Positions 26,372 through 35,050 of a stretch of 64,000 bases of DNA are shown one piece after another (the first letter of the stretch is position 1; every line of letters starts with the position of its first letter). The stretch comes from Saccharothrix syringae. GTDB taxonomy: Bacteria; Actinomycetota; Actinomycetes; Mycobacteriales; Pseudonocardiaceae. The translations under genes were made by a program, and so were the position numbers. The stretch spans positions 2,170,001-2,234,000 of the forward strand of contig NZ_CP034550.1 in NCBI RefSeq assembly GCF_009498035.1, read 5' to 3'. The notes beneath the pieces are model-generated. The model saw only the letters and a program-made list of their open reading frames with translations. It was not told the DNA's origin and ran no database searches.

Positions 26372-26896
26372 GACCACCCCTGTCGCCGCTGTGCGGCCAA
26401 CCGTGCTGCGCGGTCGGGCAGCTCGCGGATGTGATCAGCTCCTACGCGTGCAGGCCGGTTTCCACCGACCCCGACGCGTACGGCGAGGAGAAGTGGCGGC
26501 TGAACAACCCGGGCACCGACCCGCGCACCGACCCGCGCACCGCGGTGAGCCCCGGTCACGGGAGGCTCCCGCCGTTCCTGCTGCCGCACCAGGCCGAGAC
26601 CAGGCGCTGGGGCTTCGTGTGCTCGGGTGCGCCGGCTCCGGGGCGGGTCTCTCAGCCGTGCTTCGACACCCGTCGAGCCGGGTCGGGCGGCGAAGTGCCC
26701 CGGTTGCCGTGACGACGGCCGTCGTCACGGCAACCGGGGGTGGTGCACCTGCGGCTCGCGGCCGGGGGGGCGGTCGGATCGCGGGCCGCAGGGGACCGCC
26801 GCGGGTCTCCTTGGCGTGGGGCGCAGGACGGCCGGGGCGGAGTCCTCCGGTCCGGGGGTCGCCCGCCGGCTTCGTCGGCGGTGGGCGACCGACCCG
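26372..26896. other. 525-bp intergenic stretch
   Basis: No supported gene. It separates the convergent AraC and cyclase genes. It contains a 12-base tandem repeat (CACCGACCCGCG twice near 26,516) and, at 26698-26739, a perfect 42-bp palindrome listed separately. Confidence 0.6.
26698..26739. terminator. perfect 42-bp palindrome, likely bidirectional terminator
   Basis: The arms of 21 bases, beginning CCCCGGTTGCCGTGACGACG, meet with no loop at 26718/26719. It lies between convergent genes, so a two-way terminator is the simplest reading; a regulatory or mobile-element end is possible. Confidence 0.6.
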
Positions 26897-27838
26897 TCAG
26901 AACGCGGCGAGCAGGCGGACCGGGCCGCCGGTGCCGCCCTTGGTCTTGAGCAGGCCCACGACGGCGATGGCGCCGCTGTCGGGGGCGGTGTTGAGGTTGG
27001 CGGTGATCTCCAGGCCGTACTTGTTGGCGCCCAGGAAGTAGCGGTGGGCGTTGGGGTTGCTCACCGAGTTCGGGCCGTTGTCCATGCTCGGGGTGTCGAC
27101 GGCGATGCCGGCCACGCTGCGCTTGCTGAGCAGCCACTCGCAGGCGGCGTGGCTGAAGCCCGGGAAGTGCGGGACGTTGTCGGCGTCGCGGTTGACCATG
27201 GCCTCGCCGCCCTGCAGGACGCGGCTGGTCCAGCCCGAGTCCATGGCCACCAGGGCGTTGTCCGGGATGCGGCCGTAGCGGCGCTCCCAGTTCTCCAGGT
27301 CCGCGATGGTGACCTCGGCGTCGAGGTTGGTCCGGGCGCGGTCGGCGATGCGGATGACCACGAGCGGGCAGACCAGGTTCTCCGGGCGGATCCGGTCGGA
27401 GGTCAGGGCCTCGGCCGTGTCGACGAAGTGCCACGGCGCGTCCATGTGCGTGCCGGTGTGCTCGTCGATCTCCAGCTTCAGCGCGTTGTAGCCGTCCTGC
27501 GGGACGAACGAGCTCTGGAAGATGTTGGGCTCCAGCACGTACGGCGAGTACACCGGGAAGTCGGTGTGGATGGCGTGGCTGAGGTCGCGCACCCGGAACG
27601 AGGACGCGCTGCGCGTGGCCAGCGCCTCGGCGGCCGCGACGGGGGTCCGGCCCAGCGCTCCGATGCCGGCGAGGGTGGCGCCGAGCACGGCGCCCATGCC
27701 GAGCGCCCGGCGGCGGTTGACGTCGGCGCGCGGCCTGACCTCCTCGACGGGCTCGGGGTCGGGCGCCACGGCCACTGTGGACGCCGTGGACGCCGTGGCG
27801 GAGTCCTTGGCGAGGTTCATGAGCTCGGGTCCGCACAT
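26897..27838 (-). CDS. Tat-exported cyclase-family (kynurenine formamidase-like) hydrolase
   Basis: 313 residues. A long N-terminus carries NRRRALGMGAVLGATLAGIG, a twin-arginine signal. The cyclase-family metal motif HTGTHMDAPWH is present, with DLSHAIHTDFPVYSP before it and DTPSMDNGP later. Family members hydrolyse N-formylkynurenine or cyclic amides or act as polyketide cyclases; export is unusual for formamidase roles. A promoter with -10 TATAGT and a palindromic operator lies upstream. It belongs to the MarR-linked cluster. Confidence 0.85.
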   Translation of the reverse strand: MCGPELMNLAKDSATASTASTVAVAPDPEPVEEVRPRADVNRRRALGMGAVLGATLAGIGALGRTPVAAAEALATRSASSFRVRDLSHAIHTDFPVYSPYVLEPNIFQSSFVPQDGYNALKLEIDEHTGTHMDAPWHFVDTAEALTSDRIRPENLVCPLVVIRIADRARTNLDAEVTIADLENWERRYGRIPDNALVAMDSGWTSRVLQGGEAMVNRDADNVPHFPGFSHAACEWLLSKRSVAGIAVDTPSMDNGPNSVSNPNAHRYFLGANKYGLEITANLNTAPDSGAIAVVGLLKTKGGTGGPVRLLAAF

Positions 27839-27877
27839 CCTGCGGCTCCTCTCGTGCTCTTGCGGTGGGGTGCCATG

Positions 27878-27893
27878 ACTATAAGCCGTCTTA
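27878..27893 (-). promoter_or_regulatory. cyclase -10 box and TAAG-N4-CTTA operator
   Basis: On the reverse strand the -10 TATAGT (27883 to 27878) overlaps the palindrome TAAG-CCGT-CTTA (27882-27893). The same geometry occurs in front of the FAD monooxygenase gene at 32286-32302. Confidence 0.6.
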
Positions 27894-27931
27894 CATACAT
27901 ATTGGAACTGAGAGATCTAAGAGATCTTCGG

Positions 27932-28972
27932 TTATCCGAGCCACAGCAGGGTGGCGGCGCCGACGAGCAGGCCCGGCACCGTGGTCAGGACCGTCGCCAG
28001 GGCCGCGGGCCGCCGGTTGCGGGCCAGCAGGGGCAGCAGCGCGTCGCCGTCCTGGCTGATCGCGTTGGCCACCAGCGTCGGCAGCGGTGCGGCGCCGGCC
28101 AGGTAGAGCGAGGTGAAGGCGATCTGCACGGCGCAGCCCGGTACCAGGCCGACCAGGGCGCCGACCACCACGCCGGTCAGGCCGTGCAGGGGCAGCTGGG
28201 AGCCGTCGAAACCGGTGGTGCGCACGACGACCTCCCACGTCAGGTAGATCGCCGCGACCCACACCACGATCCCGGCCACCTCCCGGGCCCCGGTCGTCAG
28301 CGCGTCCGCGTGCCGGTGGGGGTGCCTGCGCCCGTCGATCGCGACCGCCGCGGACAGCACCGTGCCGGCCGCGCCCAGCACCAGGTACGGGTCCGCGCCC
28401 GGGAACCCCGCCAGGAACTCCGGTGGGACGAGCTGGAACGCCGTGGGCACCGCGACGACCGCGGCCAGCGCCGTGGTCACCCAGAAGGCCACCGGCAGCG
28501 GGGTGGTCGTCCGCGCGGCCAGCGCGACCCCGCCGGGCGACGCGGCCGGCCCGGGTGCCGGCAGGGGCTCCGGGGCCCGGCGCGGCGCGATGCCGAAGGC
28601 GTCCACCAGGTAGCCCGCCGCCAGGCCGGTGGCGAACAGCAGCGCGTGGATCCGCAGCGCGACCAGCGGCTGTGCCGCGAAGATCACCCACGACGAGTCG
28701 CCCATGGTGGCGGCCAGCGCCGCCACGACCGTCCCGAACGAGACGCTGCCCCTGGTGTAGAGCGGCATCACCATCAGCGCGCCGGCGCAGCCCGGCGACA
28801 CGCCCAGGGCGGCGCCGATCAGCGGCCCCAGGCGGGCCCGGCGCTCCAGCAGCCCGGTCAACCGGTCGCCGTGGCGCGACCGCAACCGGGTGAACGCGGC
28901 GACGAGCACCGCGACGAACACGCCGACCTGCATGAACGCGTCGGCCAGTGGACGGATCACGATGTCCGGCAT
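27932..28972 (-). CDS. ArsP_2/putative manganese transporter-family permease
   Basis: 346 residues with about eight to ten membrane helices. Two related blocks, GVSPGCAGALMVMPLYTRGS and GLVPGCAVQIAFTSLYLAG followed by NAISQDGDALLPLLA, mark the family of predicted two-repeat permeases labelled putative manganese transporter (PF11449). A His-rich loop RRHPHRHAD lies in the middle. The substrate is not established. It reads towards the cyclase gene and diverges from an aldo-keto reductase. Confidence 0.8.
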   Translation of the reverse strand: MPDIVIRPLADAFMQVGVFVAVLVAAFTRLRSRHGDRLTGLLERRARLGPLIGAALGVSPGCAGALMVMPLYTRGSVSFGTVVAALAATMGDSSWVIFAAQPLVALRIHALLFATGLAAGYLVDAFGIAPRRAPEPLPAPGPAASPGGVALAARTTTPLPVAFWVTTALAAVVAVPTAFQLVPPEFLAGFPGADPYLVLGAAGTVLSAAVAIDGRRHPHRHADALTTGAREVAGIVVWVAAIYLTWEVVVRTTGFDGSQLPLHGLTGVVVGALVGLVPGCAVQIAFTSLYLAGAAPLPTLVANAISQDGDALLPLLARNRRPAALATVLTTVPGLLVGAATLLWLG

Positions 28973-29005
28973 CGCCGTTCCCCCATCGTCAAGGCGCGAA
29001 CCATC

Positions 29006-29035
29006 AGATATCGTAGGTGCGTACGAGAACGTACG
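29006..29035. promoter_or_regulatory. divergent promoter/operator region
   Basis: AGATATCGTA (29006-29015) includes a possible -10 TATCGT for the forward aldo-keto reductase gene, with TCGTCA 17 bases upstream at 28986. The same 10-mer occurs at 32359-32368 before the MFS gene. CGTACG-N4-CGTACG (29020-29035) is a further candidate operator. Confidence 0.45.
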
Positions 29036-29067
29036 TTGAACCGTTACCTGACGGCAAGGGTGAGGGA

Positions 29068-30114
29068 ATGTCTCTGGCGAGCAGGACCCTGGGCGAGACC
29101 GGGATGAACATCACGAGGGTCGGCTTCGGCGCGTGGGCCATCGGCGGCGGTGGCTGGCGCTACGCGTGGGGCGACCAGGACGACGCCGAGTCGATCGCCG
29201 CGATCCGGCACGCCGTGGAGTCCGGGATCAACTGGATCGACACGGCCGCGGTCTACGGGCTGGGCCACTCCGAGGAGGTCGTCGGCCGGGCGATCCGCGA
29301 CCTGCCCGAGGCCGACCGCCCGTACGTGTTCACGAAGTGCGGCCTGGTGTGGGACGAGCGCAACCCCGACGCCCCGCCGCACCGGATCATGCGGCCGGAC
29401 AGCGTCCGCCGCGAGGTCGAGGCGTCGCTGCGCCGGCTCGGCGTGGAGCGGATCGACCTCTACCAGGTGCACTGGCCCGACACGGGCGCGTCCCTGGAGT
29501 ACGACGGCACCTCCTCCGACGGGCCGGCCCCGCAGGCGACGCCGGTGGAGGAGTACTGGGCGGTGATGGCCAAGCTCAAGGCGGAGGGCAAGGTGCGGGC
29601 CATCGGCCTGTCCAACCACGACCTCGGGCTGCTGGAACGGGCGCGGGAGGTCGCGCCGGTTGACGCGCTGCAGCCGCCGTTCTCCGCGATCAACCGCTCC
29701 AACGCGGCCGAGATCGCCTGGTGCGCGGAGCAGGGCGGTGGCGTGATCGTCTACTCGCCCATGCAGTCCGGCCTGCTGACGGGCTCCTTCTCCGCGGAGC
29801 GGGCGGCGAACCTGCCGGACAACGACTGGCGGCGCGGGCACGTCGACTTCACCGCCAACCTCGACCGCAACCTGGCGCTGGCCGAGGCGCTGCGGCCGGT
29901 CGCGCGGCGGCACGGGACCACGGTCGCCGCGGTGGCCGTGGCGTGGGCGCTGGCGTGGCCCGGCGTCACCGGCGCCATCGTCGGCGCGCGCAACCCCCGG
30001 CAGGTCGACGGCTGGCTCCCGGCCGCTTCGCTGGAGCTGACCGGGGAAGACCTCGCCGAGGTGGCCTCCGCCACCGCCAGCCTCGGCGCGGGTGAGGGGC
30101 CGGTGCGGCCCTAG
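29068..30114 (+). CDS. aldo-keto reductase 1
   Basis: 348 residues from ATG 29068 (AAGGGTGAGG upstream). The AKR barrel shows Asp-Tyr of the tetrad in WIDTAAVYGLGHSEE, Lys in FTKCGLVW and His in LYQVHWPD, plus the NADP-binding IVGARNPRQVDGW near the end. It is most like the general stress/aldehyde-reducing AKRs. It is one of three AKRs in this cluster and ends at a double terminator. Confidence 0.9.
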   Translation: MSLASRTLGETGMNITRVGFGAWAIGGGGWRYAWGDQDDAESIAAIRHAVESGINWIDTAAVYGLGHSEEVVGRAIRDLPEADRPYVFTKCGLVWDERNPDAPPHRIMRPDSVRREVEASLRRLGVERIDLYQVHWPDTGASLEYDGTSSDGPAPQATPVEEYWAVMAKLKAEGKVRAIGLSNHDLGLLERAREVAPVDALQPPFSAINRSNAAEIAWCAEQGGGVIVYSPMQSGLLTGSFSAERAANLPDNDWRRGHVDFTANLDRNLALAEALRPVARRHGTTVAAVAVAWALAWPGVTGAIVGARNPRQVDGWLPAASLELTGEDLAEVASATASLGAGEGPVRP

Positions 30115-30132
30115 CGCCCACCGGCACGCACA

Positions 30133-30169
30133 CCGAGGGGCCGGCATCCAGGCGATGTCGGCCCCTCGG
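30133..30169. terminator. terminator hairpin 1 of a duplicated pair
   Basis: CCGAGGGGCCGGCAT, loop CCAGGCG, ATGTCGGCCCCTCGG: 15 pairs including one G-T wobble. Located between convergent genes. Confidence 0.8.
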
Positions 30170-30226
30170 CCTGTCCGCGGGGTGTGCGACGCCCATCCCG
30201 CAGGCGTACGCCCACCGGCGCACACG

Positions 30227-30263
30227 CCGGGAGGCCGGCATCCAGGCGATGCCGGCCTCCCGG
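30227..30263. terminator. terminator hairpin 2 of a duplicated pair
   Basis: CCGGGAGGCCGGCAT, loop CCAGGCG, ATGCCGGCCTCCCGG: 15 perfect pairs. The loop is identical to hairpin 1, while the lower stem differs at positions that change together on both arms. Confidence 0.8.
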
Positions 30264-30283
30264 GTCTTGCGCGCGAACGTGCC

Positions 30284-30583
30284 TCAGTCGGTGAGCTGGG
30301 TGCCCTTGACCAGCCACTTCGGGCCCTCCTGGCCCCAGGTGCCCAGCACGTCGAAGAAGGTCTTGAAGTGCGGCCCCTCGCAGTGCGCCTGGAAGGCGGC
30401 CTCGTCCTCGTAGGCTTCGACCAGGTAGAAGCGGTTGGCCTCCTCCGGGTCCTCGATCAGGTTGAACGCCAGGGTGCCCGGCTCGTCGGCGTTGGAGTTG
30501 CGGCCGTCCTCCAGCGCGGCGGCGATGAACTTCTCCCGGTGCTCGGCGGGCACGTCGAACTGGACAGCGATGTGGTACGCCAC
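30284..30583 (-). CDS. ABM-domain (putative quinol monooxygenase) protein
   Basis: 99 residues from GTG 30583, after AGGAGAAA. It has the antibiotic-biosynthesis-monooxygenase fold pattern: YHIAVQFDVPAEHREKFIAA, then EPGTLAFNLIEDPEEANRFY, and QAHCEGPHFKTF. Members such as YgiN/ActVA-Orf6 oxidise quinols without cofactors. It follows the FAD monooxygenase gene by 35 bases and is probably in the same operon, so both may act on one aromatic substrate. Confidence 0.88.
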   Translation of the reverse strand: MAYHIAVQFDVPAEHREKFIAAALEDGRNSNADEPGTLAFNLIEDPEEANRFYLVEAYEDEAAFQAHCEGPHFKTFFDVLGTWGQEGPKWLVKGTQLTD

Positions 30584-30618
30584 GGTGTTTCTCCTAGGTG
30601 AGGGTTTGGTGTTGCGGG

Positions 30619-32229
30619 TCAAGCGACGGCGTCGGCGACCCTGAGGGTCTTCGACGCCGGGTCCTCGGGCCCGGACGCGCTCGGCTCCGGGGTCAGCACG
30701 TCGGCCAGGAAGCGGCGCAGGCCGTCGACGTGCTCGCGGTGCCCCCGGGCGGCCACGAAGCCGTCGGGGCGGATCAGGACGAACGCGGTGCTCGGGCAGC
30801 CGCCGGGGGCGAGGGCGCCCGCGTCGACCGGCACGGTCCGGACCGACGAAGGCACGTTGATCCGGACCGCCCGGTCGACCAGGAGCCGCCACGAGCGGTG
30901 TTCGGCGGACCGCGGGGAGGTCTCGCCGAATCGGGCGGCCAGGTCGAGCGGTGCGGCGGTGCCCACGCGCAGCGTTCCCCGGTCCTCGCACCGGGCGGGC
31001 GCCGCCAGCAGGCCGGTCGACGAGTCGACCGGGTACTTGATGCGCCGGCCCGCCAGCACGGGCAGGTAGTCGCGGCCCAGGAGCCCGCTGTGGTGGGCCA
31101 CCCGGAACGCGGTGTTGCGCAGGGCGATCGACGCCGGGTGGCGCACCATCCAGGCGCGGGTCTGGAAGTCGGTGTCGCGGATGACCTGGGCGGCCACCTT
31201 GTCGCGCTCGGGCGTGTAGCTGTCGAGCAGCCCGTAGCCGGCCTCGCGGTGGACCACGGCGGCGAGCTTCCAGGCGAGGTTGTGGGCGTCCTGGAGGCCG
31301 GTGTTGAGGCCCTGGCCGCCCGCGGGGCTGTGGGCGTGGGCCGCGTCGCCGACGAGGAACACGCGGCCGAGCTGGAACCGGTCGGCCTTGCGGCGGTGGA
31401 TGCGGAAGGCGCTGACCCACTCGGGGTCGACCAGCCGCACGCCGCGCGGGCCGCGCTCGTCGGTCAGGCGCTGCAGCAGCGGCAGGTCCACCTGCGGGCG
31501 GCCGCGCTTCGGGATCACGCCGGGCGGCGCGCTGGCGAAGAAGCGGTACAGCCCGTTCGGCAGCGCCACGATGACCAGGACGCCCCGGGTCGACTGGTAG
31601 TAGTGCGCTTCGTCGGGCCGGAGCACGTCGCCCTCGACGTACGCGTCGGCGAGCACGAAGTGGTTCTCGTAGGTGGCGCCGGTGAAGCCGACGCCGATCT
31701 GGGCGCGCACCGCGCTGCCCGCGCCGTCGGCGCCGACGAGCCACGGCGTGGTGGCCCGCTCCACCCGGCCGTCCGGGTGCTCCAGGATCGCCGTGACCGA
31801 CTCGCTGTTGCCCGGGTCGCCGGAGAAGTCCAGGCGCTCCAGGGCGAGCAGGCGGACCCCGCGCTCGACGCGGCCGCCGAGCGCGGTGAACCGCTCGTGC
31901 AGCAGGCGCTCGGTGGACGCCTGGGGTAACGACCAGGGGGCCAGGGCCTCCGGGAAGCCGACCCGGACCAGCGGCTTGCCGTTGGTGTAGTAGCGGAAGG
32001 CGTCGATGCGCACGGCGTTGCGGGGTACCTCGTCGGCCAGCCCCAGCTCCGCGAACAGGTCGAGCGTGCGCGGCCAGAGCAGCAGTGCCTTGGAATAGGG
32101 GACGGGCTCCGCCAGGGCGTCGACGACGCGCACGGACACGCCCCTGCGGAGCAGTTCGCACGCGGCCATCAGGCCGCTCGGTCCCGCACCCACGATCAGG
32201 ACGTCGGCGTTCGGGTCGGTGTTGGGCAT
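30619..32229 (-). CDS. FAD-dependent aromatic monooxygenase
   Basis: 536 residues. FAD-binding motifs: LIVGAGPSGLMAACELLRRG at the N-terminus and GDAAHAHSPAGGQGLNTG near residue 293, typical of PheA/TfdB-type hydroxylases including those tailoring anthracyclines and tetracenomycin or degrading phenols. A C-terminal thioredoxin-like region is present (residues about 400-536). The ABM protein gene follows. Upstream are a TATGAT -10 box and a TAAG-N4-CTTA palindrome, so expression is likely ligand-controlled. Confidence 0.92.
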   Translation of the reverse strand: MPNTDPNADVLIVGAGPSGLMAACELLRRGVSVRVVDALAEPVPYSKALLLWPRTLDLFAELGLADEVPRNAVRIDAFRYYTNGKPLVRVGFPEALAPWSLPQASTERLLHERFTALGGRVERGVRLLALERLDFSGDPGNSESVTAILEHPDGRVERATTPWLVGADGAGSAVRAQIGVGFTGATYENHFVLADAYVEGDVLRPDEAHYYQSTRGVLVIVALPNGLYRFFASAPPGVIPKRGRPQVDLPLLQRLTDERGPRGVRLVDPEWVSAFRIHRRKADRFQLGRVFLVGDAAHAHSPAGGQGLNTGLQDAHNLAWKLAAVVHREAGYGLLDSYTPERDKVAAQVIRDTDFQTRAWMVRHPASIALRNTAFRVAHHSGLLGRDYLPVLAGRRIKYPVDSSTGLLAAPARCEDRGTLRVGTAAPLDLAARFGETSPRSAEHRSWRLLVDRAVRINVPSSVRTVPVDAGALAPGGCPSTAFVLIRPDGFVAARGHREHVDGLRRFLADVLTPEPSASGPEDPASKTLRVADAVA

Positions 32230-32285
32230 CGTTTACCTCCCTGGCCGAGGGAACGCAGTGGTCGCCGATTCCTTCGGCTTACTAG

Positions 32286-32302
32286 CATCATAAGAGACCT
32301 TA
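32286..32302 (-). promoter_or_regulatory. FAD monooxygenase -10 box and TAAG-N4-CTTA operator
   Basis: On the reverse strand TATGAT (32291 to 32286) abuts TAAG-AGAC-CTTA (32291-32302), the same arrangement as before the cyclase gene at 27878-27893. A matching -35 is weak in both. Confidence 0.62.
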
Positions 32303-32336
32303 CACCATTGCGACAGTGCTCTGGTTGTCACATGGT

Positions 32337-32368
32337 CTTACGTGACCGATGGACTGTAAGATATCGTA
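32337..32368 (+). promoter_or_regulatory. MFS promoter/operator region
   Basis: CTTAC (32337-32341) and GTAAG (32356-32360) are inverted half-sites related to the TAAG/CTTA motif. AGATATCGTA (32359-32368) holds a possible -10 TATCGT with TTACGT 17 bases upstream. Confidence 0.45.
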
Positions 32369-32438
32369 TGCTCCATCGAGGTCATACGCCAGAGGTGCGG
32401 CGCGGTGGCCTGGCCGGATCGTCGAGGAGGGTTTTCAG

Positions 32439-33992
32439 ATGGCACTGGACACGTCCACCGCCGGCGCGGCGGCGCGGACCGACCGGCGGGGCGGTGGCCT
32501 GGTCGTCGCGCTCGCGGTGGCGCTGGCGAGCCTCACGCTGCCGCTCGCGGTCACCCCGCCGGGGGTGGCGCTCAACGCCATGGCCGCCGATCTCGGGGCC
32601 TCACCGGGCGCCGCCCAGTGGATGCTCAACGCCTACAACGTCACGTTCGCGGCCTTCATGCTGGCCGCGGGCGGGCTCGCCGACCTGTTCGGGCGCAAGC
32701 GGGTGCTGACGATCGGCCTGTGGGTCTTCGGCGCGATGTCGCTGCTGTGCGCGGTGCTGACCGACATGGTGCTGATCGACGTCGCCCGCGGTCTGCAGGG
32801 CATCGGCGCCGCGGGCGTGCTCACCAGCGGCGCGGCCGTCCTGGCCGCCCACTACACCGGCCCCGCGCGCACCCGGGCCTTCGGCATGCTCGGCGCCTCG
32901 TTCGGCTTCGGCCTGGCCCTGGGACCGCTGGTCGCGGGCTTCCTGGTCGACGCCGCCGGCTGGCAGTCGGTGTTCTGGATGAACGTCGTGATCGTGGCCG
33001 CGGCGCTGCTGCTGTCCCGGCGCGTCCCCGAGTCGTCCGACCCGGGCGCCGAGCGCGTCGACTGGGCCGGTGTGGTCACCTTCACGCTGAGCCTGTTCCT
33101 GCTCACCCTGGCCTTCGTCCAGGGCCCGGCGACCGGCTGGACCTCGTGGCAGGCGCTGGGCGCGATCGCCGGGTTCCTGCTCTTCCTGGCCCTGTTCGTG
33201 GTGGTGGAGCTGCGCCAGCGGCGGCCGCTGTTCGACCTGTCGCTGTTCCGCCGGCCGACCTTCATCGCCGTGGTGTGCCAGCCCTTCACCATCACCTTCG
33301 GCTTCGTGGTGCTGCTGGTGTTCCTGCCGCCCTACTTCCAGGGCGTCGGCGGGGTGGGCGCGGCCGAGTCCGCCGCGGTGCTGCTGCCGCTCACGCTGCC
33401 GGTGCTGCTGATCCCGCTCGTGGCGGGCTCGGTGGCGGCCCGCGTGCCGCTGCGGGTCATGCTGGGCACCAGCTCCCTGCTGATCGCCGCCGGCTCGCTG
33501 TGGCTGGTCGTGCTCGACCCGGCCGGCGGCATCACCCGGGTCGTGGCCCCGCTGCTGGTCGTGGGCATCGGCGTGGGCAGTGCCTTCGGCGTGATGGACA
33601 ACGCCGCGGTGAGCGTCGTGCCGCCGGAGCGCGCGGGCATGGCCTCCGGCATCTTCAACACGATGCGCATCACCGGCGAGGGCATCGCCATCGCCGGCGC
33701 GGCCTCGCTGCTGGCCACGCTCACCGCCTCGGGCCTCGGCTCGCGGCTGCCGGGCGTCGGGGCGCGGGACGCGGGCGCCGCCGGCGGCGAGGTCGTCCAG
33801 GGCCACGTCGACGTCGCGGTGCGCGAGCTGGCCGGCTCGCCCGCCGGCGACGTGGAGAAGGCGACGGCGCTCGCCGACTCGCTGACCTCCGCCATGCACA
33901 CCACCTTCATCGTGCTCGCCCTGCTGGCCCTGGCCGGCTCGGTGGCCACGTTCCTCGTCATCCGGGACCGCGACCTCAACCCGCGGGCGTGA
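32439..33992 (+). CDS. MFS transporter, 14-TM (DHA2) type
   Basis: 517 residues from ATG 32439 (GAGGAGGG site). About 14 hydrophobic segments; motif A-like GLADLFGRKRVLTIGLWVFG after TM2, and a large loop near residues 435-470 before the last helix. Related to multidrug and antibiotic exporters. Divergent from the FAD monooxygenase gene and followed 72 bases later by an AKR gene; it probably exports or imports the compound handled by the cluster. Confidence 0.9.
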   Translation: MALDTSTAGAAARTDRRGGGLVVALAVALASLTLPLAVTPPGVALNAMAADLGASPGAAQWMLNAYNVTFAAFMLAAGGLADLFGRKRVLTIGLWVFGAMSLLCAVLTDMVLIDVARGLQGIGAAGVLTSGAAVLAAHYTGPARTRAFGMLGASFGFGLALGPLVAGFLVDAAGWQSVFWMNVVIVAAALLLSRRVPESSDPGAERVDWAGVVTFTLSLFLLTLAFVQGPATGWTSWQALGAIAGFLLFLALFVVVELRQRRPLFDLSLFRRPTFIAVVCQPFTITFGFVVLLVFLPPYFQGVGGVGAAESAAVLLPLTLPVLLIPLVAGSVAARVPLRVMLGTSSLLIAAGSLWLVVLDPAGGITRVVAPLLVVGIGVGSAFGVMDNAAVSVVPPERAGMASGIFNTMRITGEGIAIAGAASLLATLTASGLGSRLPGVGARDAGAAGGEVVQGHVDVAVRELAGSPAGDVEKATALADSLTSAMHTTFIVLALLALAGSVATFLVIRDRDLNPRA

Positions 33993-34063
33993 CCCGGCAC
34001 CACCGCAACACCCGGTACCACCGAACAACCCGACGCCGGCAACGGCAGAGGAGGGGGCACGAA

Positions 34064-35014
34064 GTGCAACAGCGCAAACTCGGCTCGACCGGCCTGGTGG
34101 TCGGTGCCATCGGCCTCGGCTGCATGGGCATGAGCTTCGCCTACAACCAGAGCCGCCGCGACGACCGCGAGTCCGTCGCGGTGATCAACAAGGCGATCGA
34201 CGAGGGCATCACCCTGATCGACACCGCCGACGTGTACGGCCCGTTCACCAACGAGGCGCTGGTGGGCCGCGCGATCCGGGACCGGCGCGACGAGATCGTC
34301 CTGGCCAGCAAGTGCGGCCTGGTGGTCCGCGACGGCGAGATCGTGCCCAGCGGCCACCCCGACTACATCAGGCAGGCGGTGTCCGGGTCGCTGTACCGGC
34401 TCGGCGTCGACGTCATCGACCTCTACCAGCTCCACCGGGTCGACCCCGCCATCCCGCTCGCGGAGACGTGGGGCGCGATGGCCGAGCTGGTGCAGTCGGG
34501 CCTGGTGCGGGCGATCGGCATGTCCGAGGCCGACGTCGCCCAGCTCGACACCGCGCACGCCATCCACCCGGTGGCCACCGTGCAGACCGAGCTGTCGCTG
34601 TGGAGCCGCGACGTGCTCGCCGAGGTCCTGCCGTGGTGCCGGGCCAACGGCGCCGGGTTCATCGCCTACTCGCCGCTGGGCCGGGGCTTCCTGGCCGGTG
34701 CCCTGGCCGAGGCGGAGGACCTGGAGGACACCGACTGGCGCCGGGGCAACCCCCGGTTCCAGCCCGAGGCCGTGCGGGAGAACCAGCGCCTGGTGCGCAT
34801 CGTCAGGTCGGTCGCCGAGCGCAAGGGCGTCACGCCCGCTCAGGTCGCCCTGGCGTGGGTGCTGGCCGTGGGCGACGACGTGGTGCCCATCCCGGGCACG
34901 ACGCGGCTGTCCCACCTCGCCGACAACATCGCCGCGCAGGACGTCCGGCTCACCGAGGAGGACCTCGCGGAGCTGACCGTGATCGCCGACCAGGTGGTCG
35001 GCTCGCGTTACTGA
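34064..35014 (+). CDS. aldo-keto reductase 2
   Basis: 316 residues from GTG 34064, after GAGGGGG. AKR features: LIDTADVYGPFTNEALVG (Asp, Tyr), SKCGLVVRDG (Lys), DLYQLHRVDP (His) and C-terminal VPIPGTTRLSHLADN. It resembles the oxidoreductases of the AKR13/YakC type. Third frame start is fixed by its ribosome site. Next gene starts 37 bases after its stop. Confidence 0.9.
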   Translation: MQQRKLGSTGLVVGAIGLGCMGMSFAYNQSRRDDRESVAVINKAIDEGITLIDTADVYGPFTNEALVGRAIRDRRDEIVLASKCGLVVRDGEIVPSGHPDYIRQAVSGSLYRLGVDVIDLYQLHRVDPAIPLAETWGAMAELVQSGLVRAIGMSEADVAQLDTAHAIHPVATVQTELSLWSRDVLAEVLPWCRANGAGFIAYSPLGRGFLAGALAEAEDLEDTDWRRGNPRFQPEAVRENQRLVRIVRSVAERKGVTPAQVALAWVLAVGDDVVPIPGTTRLSHLADNIAAQDVRLTEEDLAELTVIADQVVGSRY

Positions 35015-35050
35015 AGAACAACCCACACCACCACGAGGAGACGGGAAACC

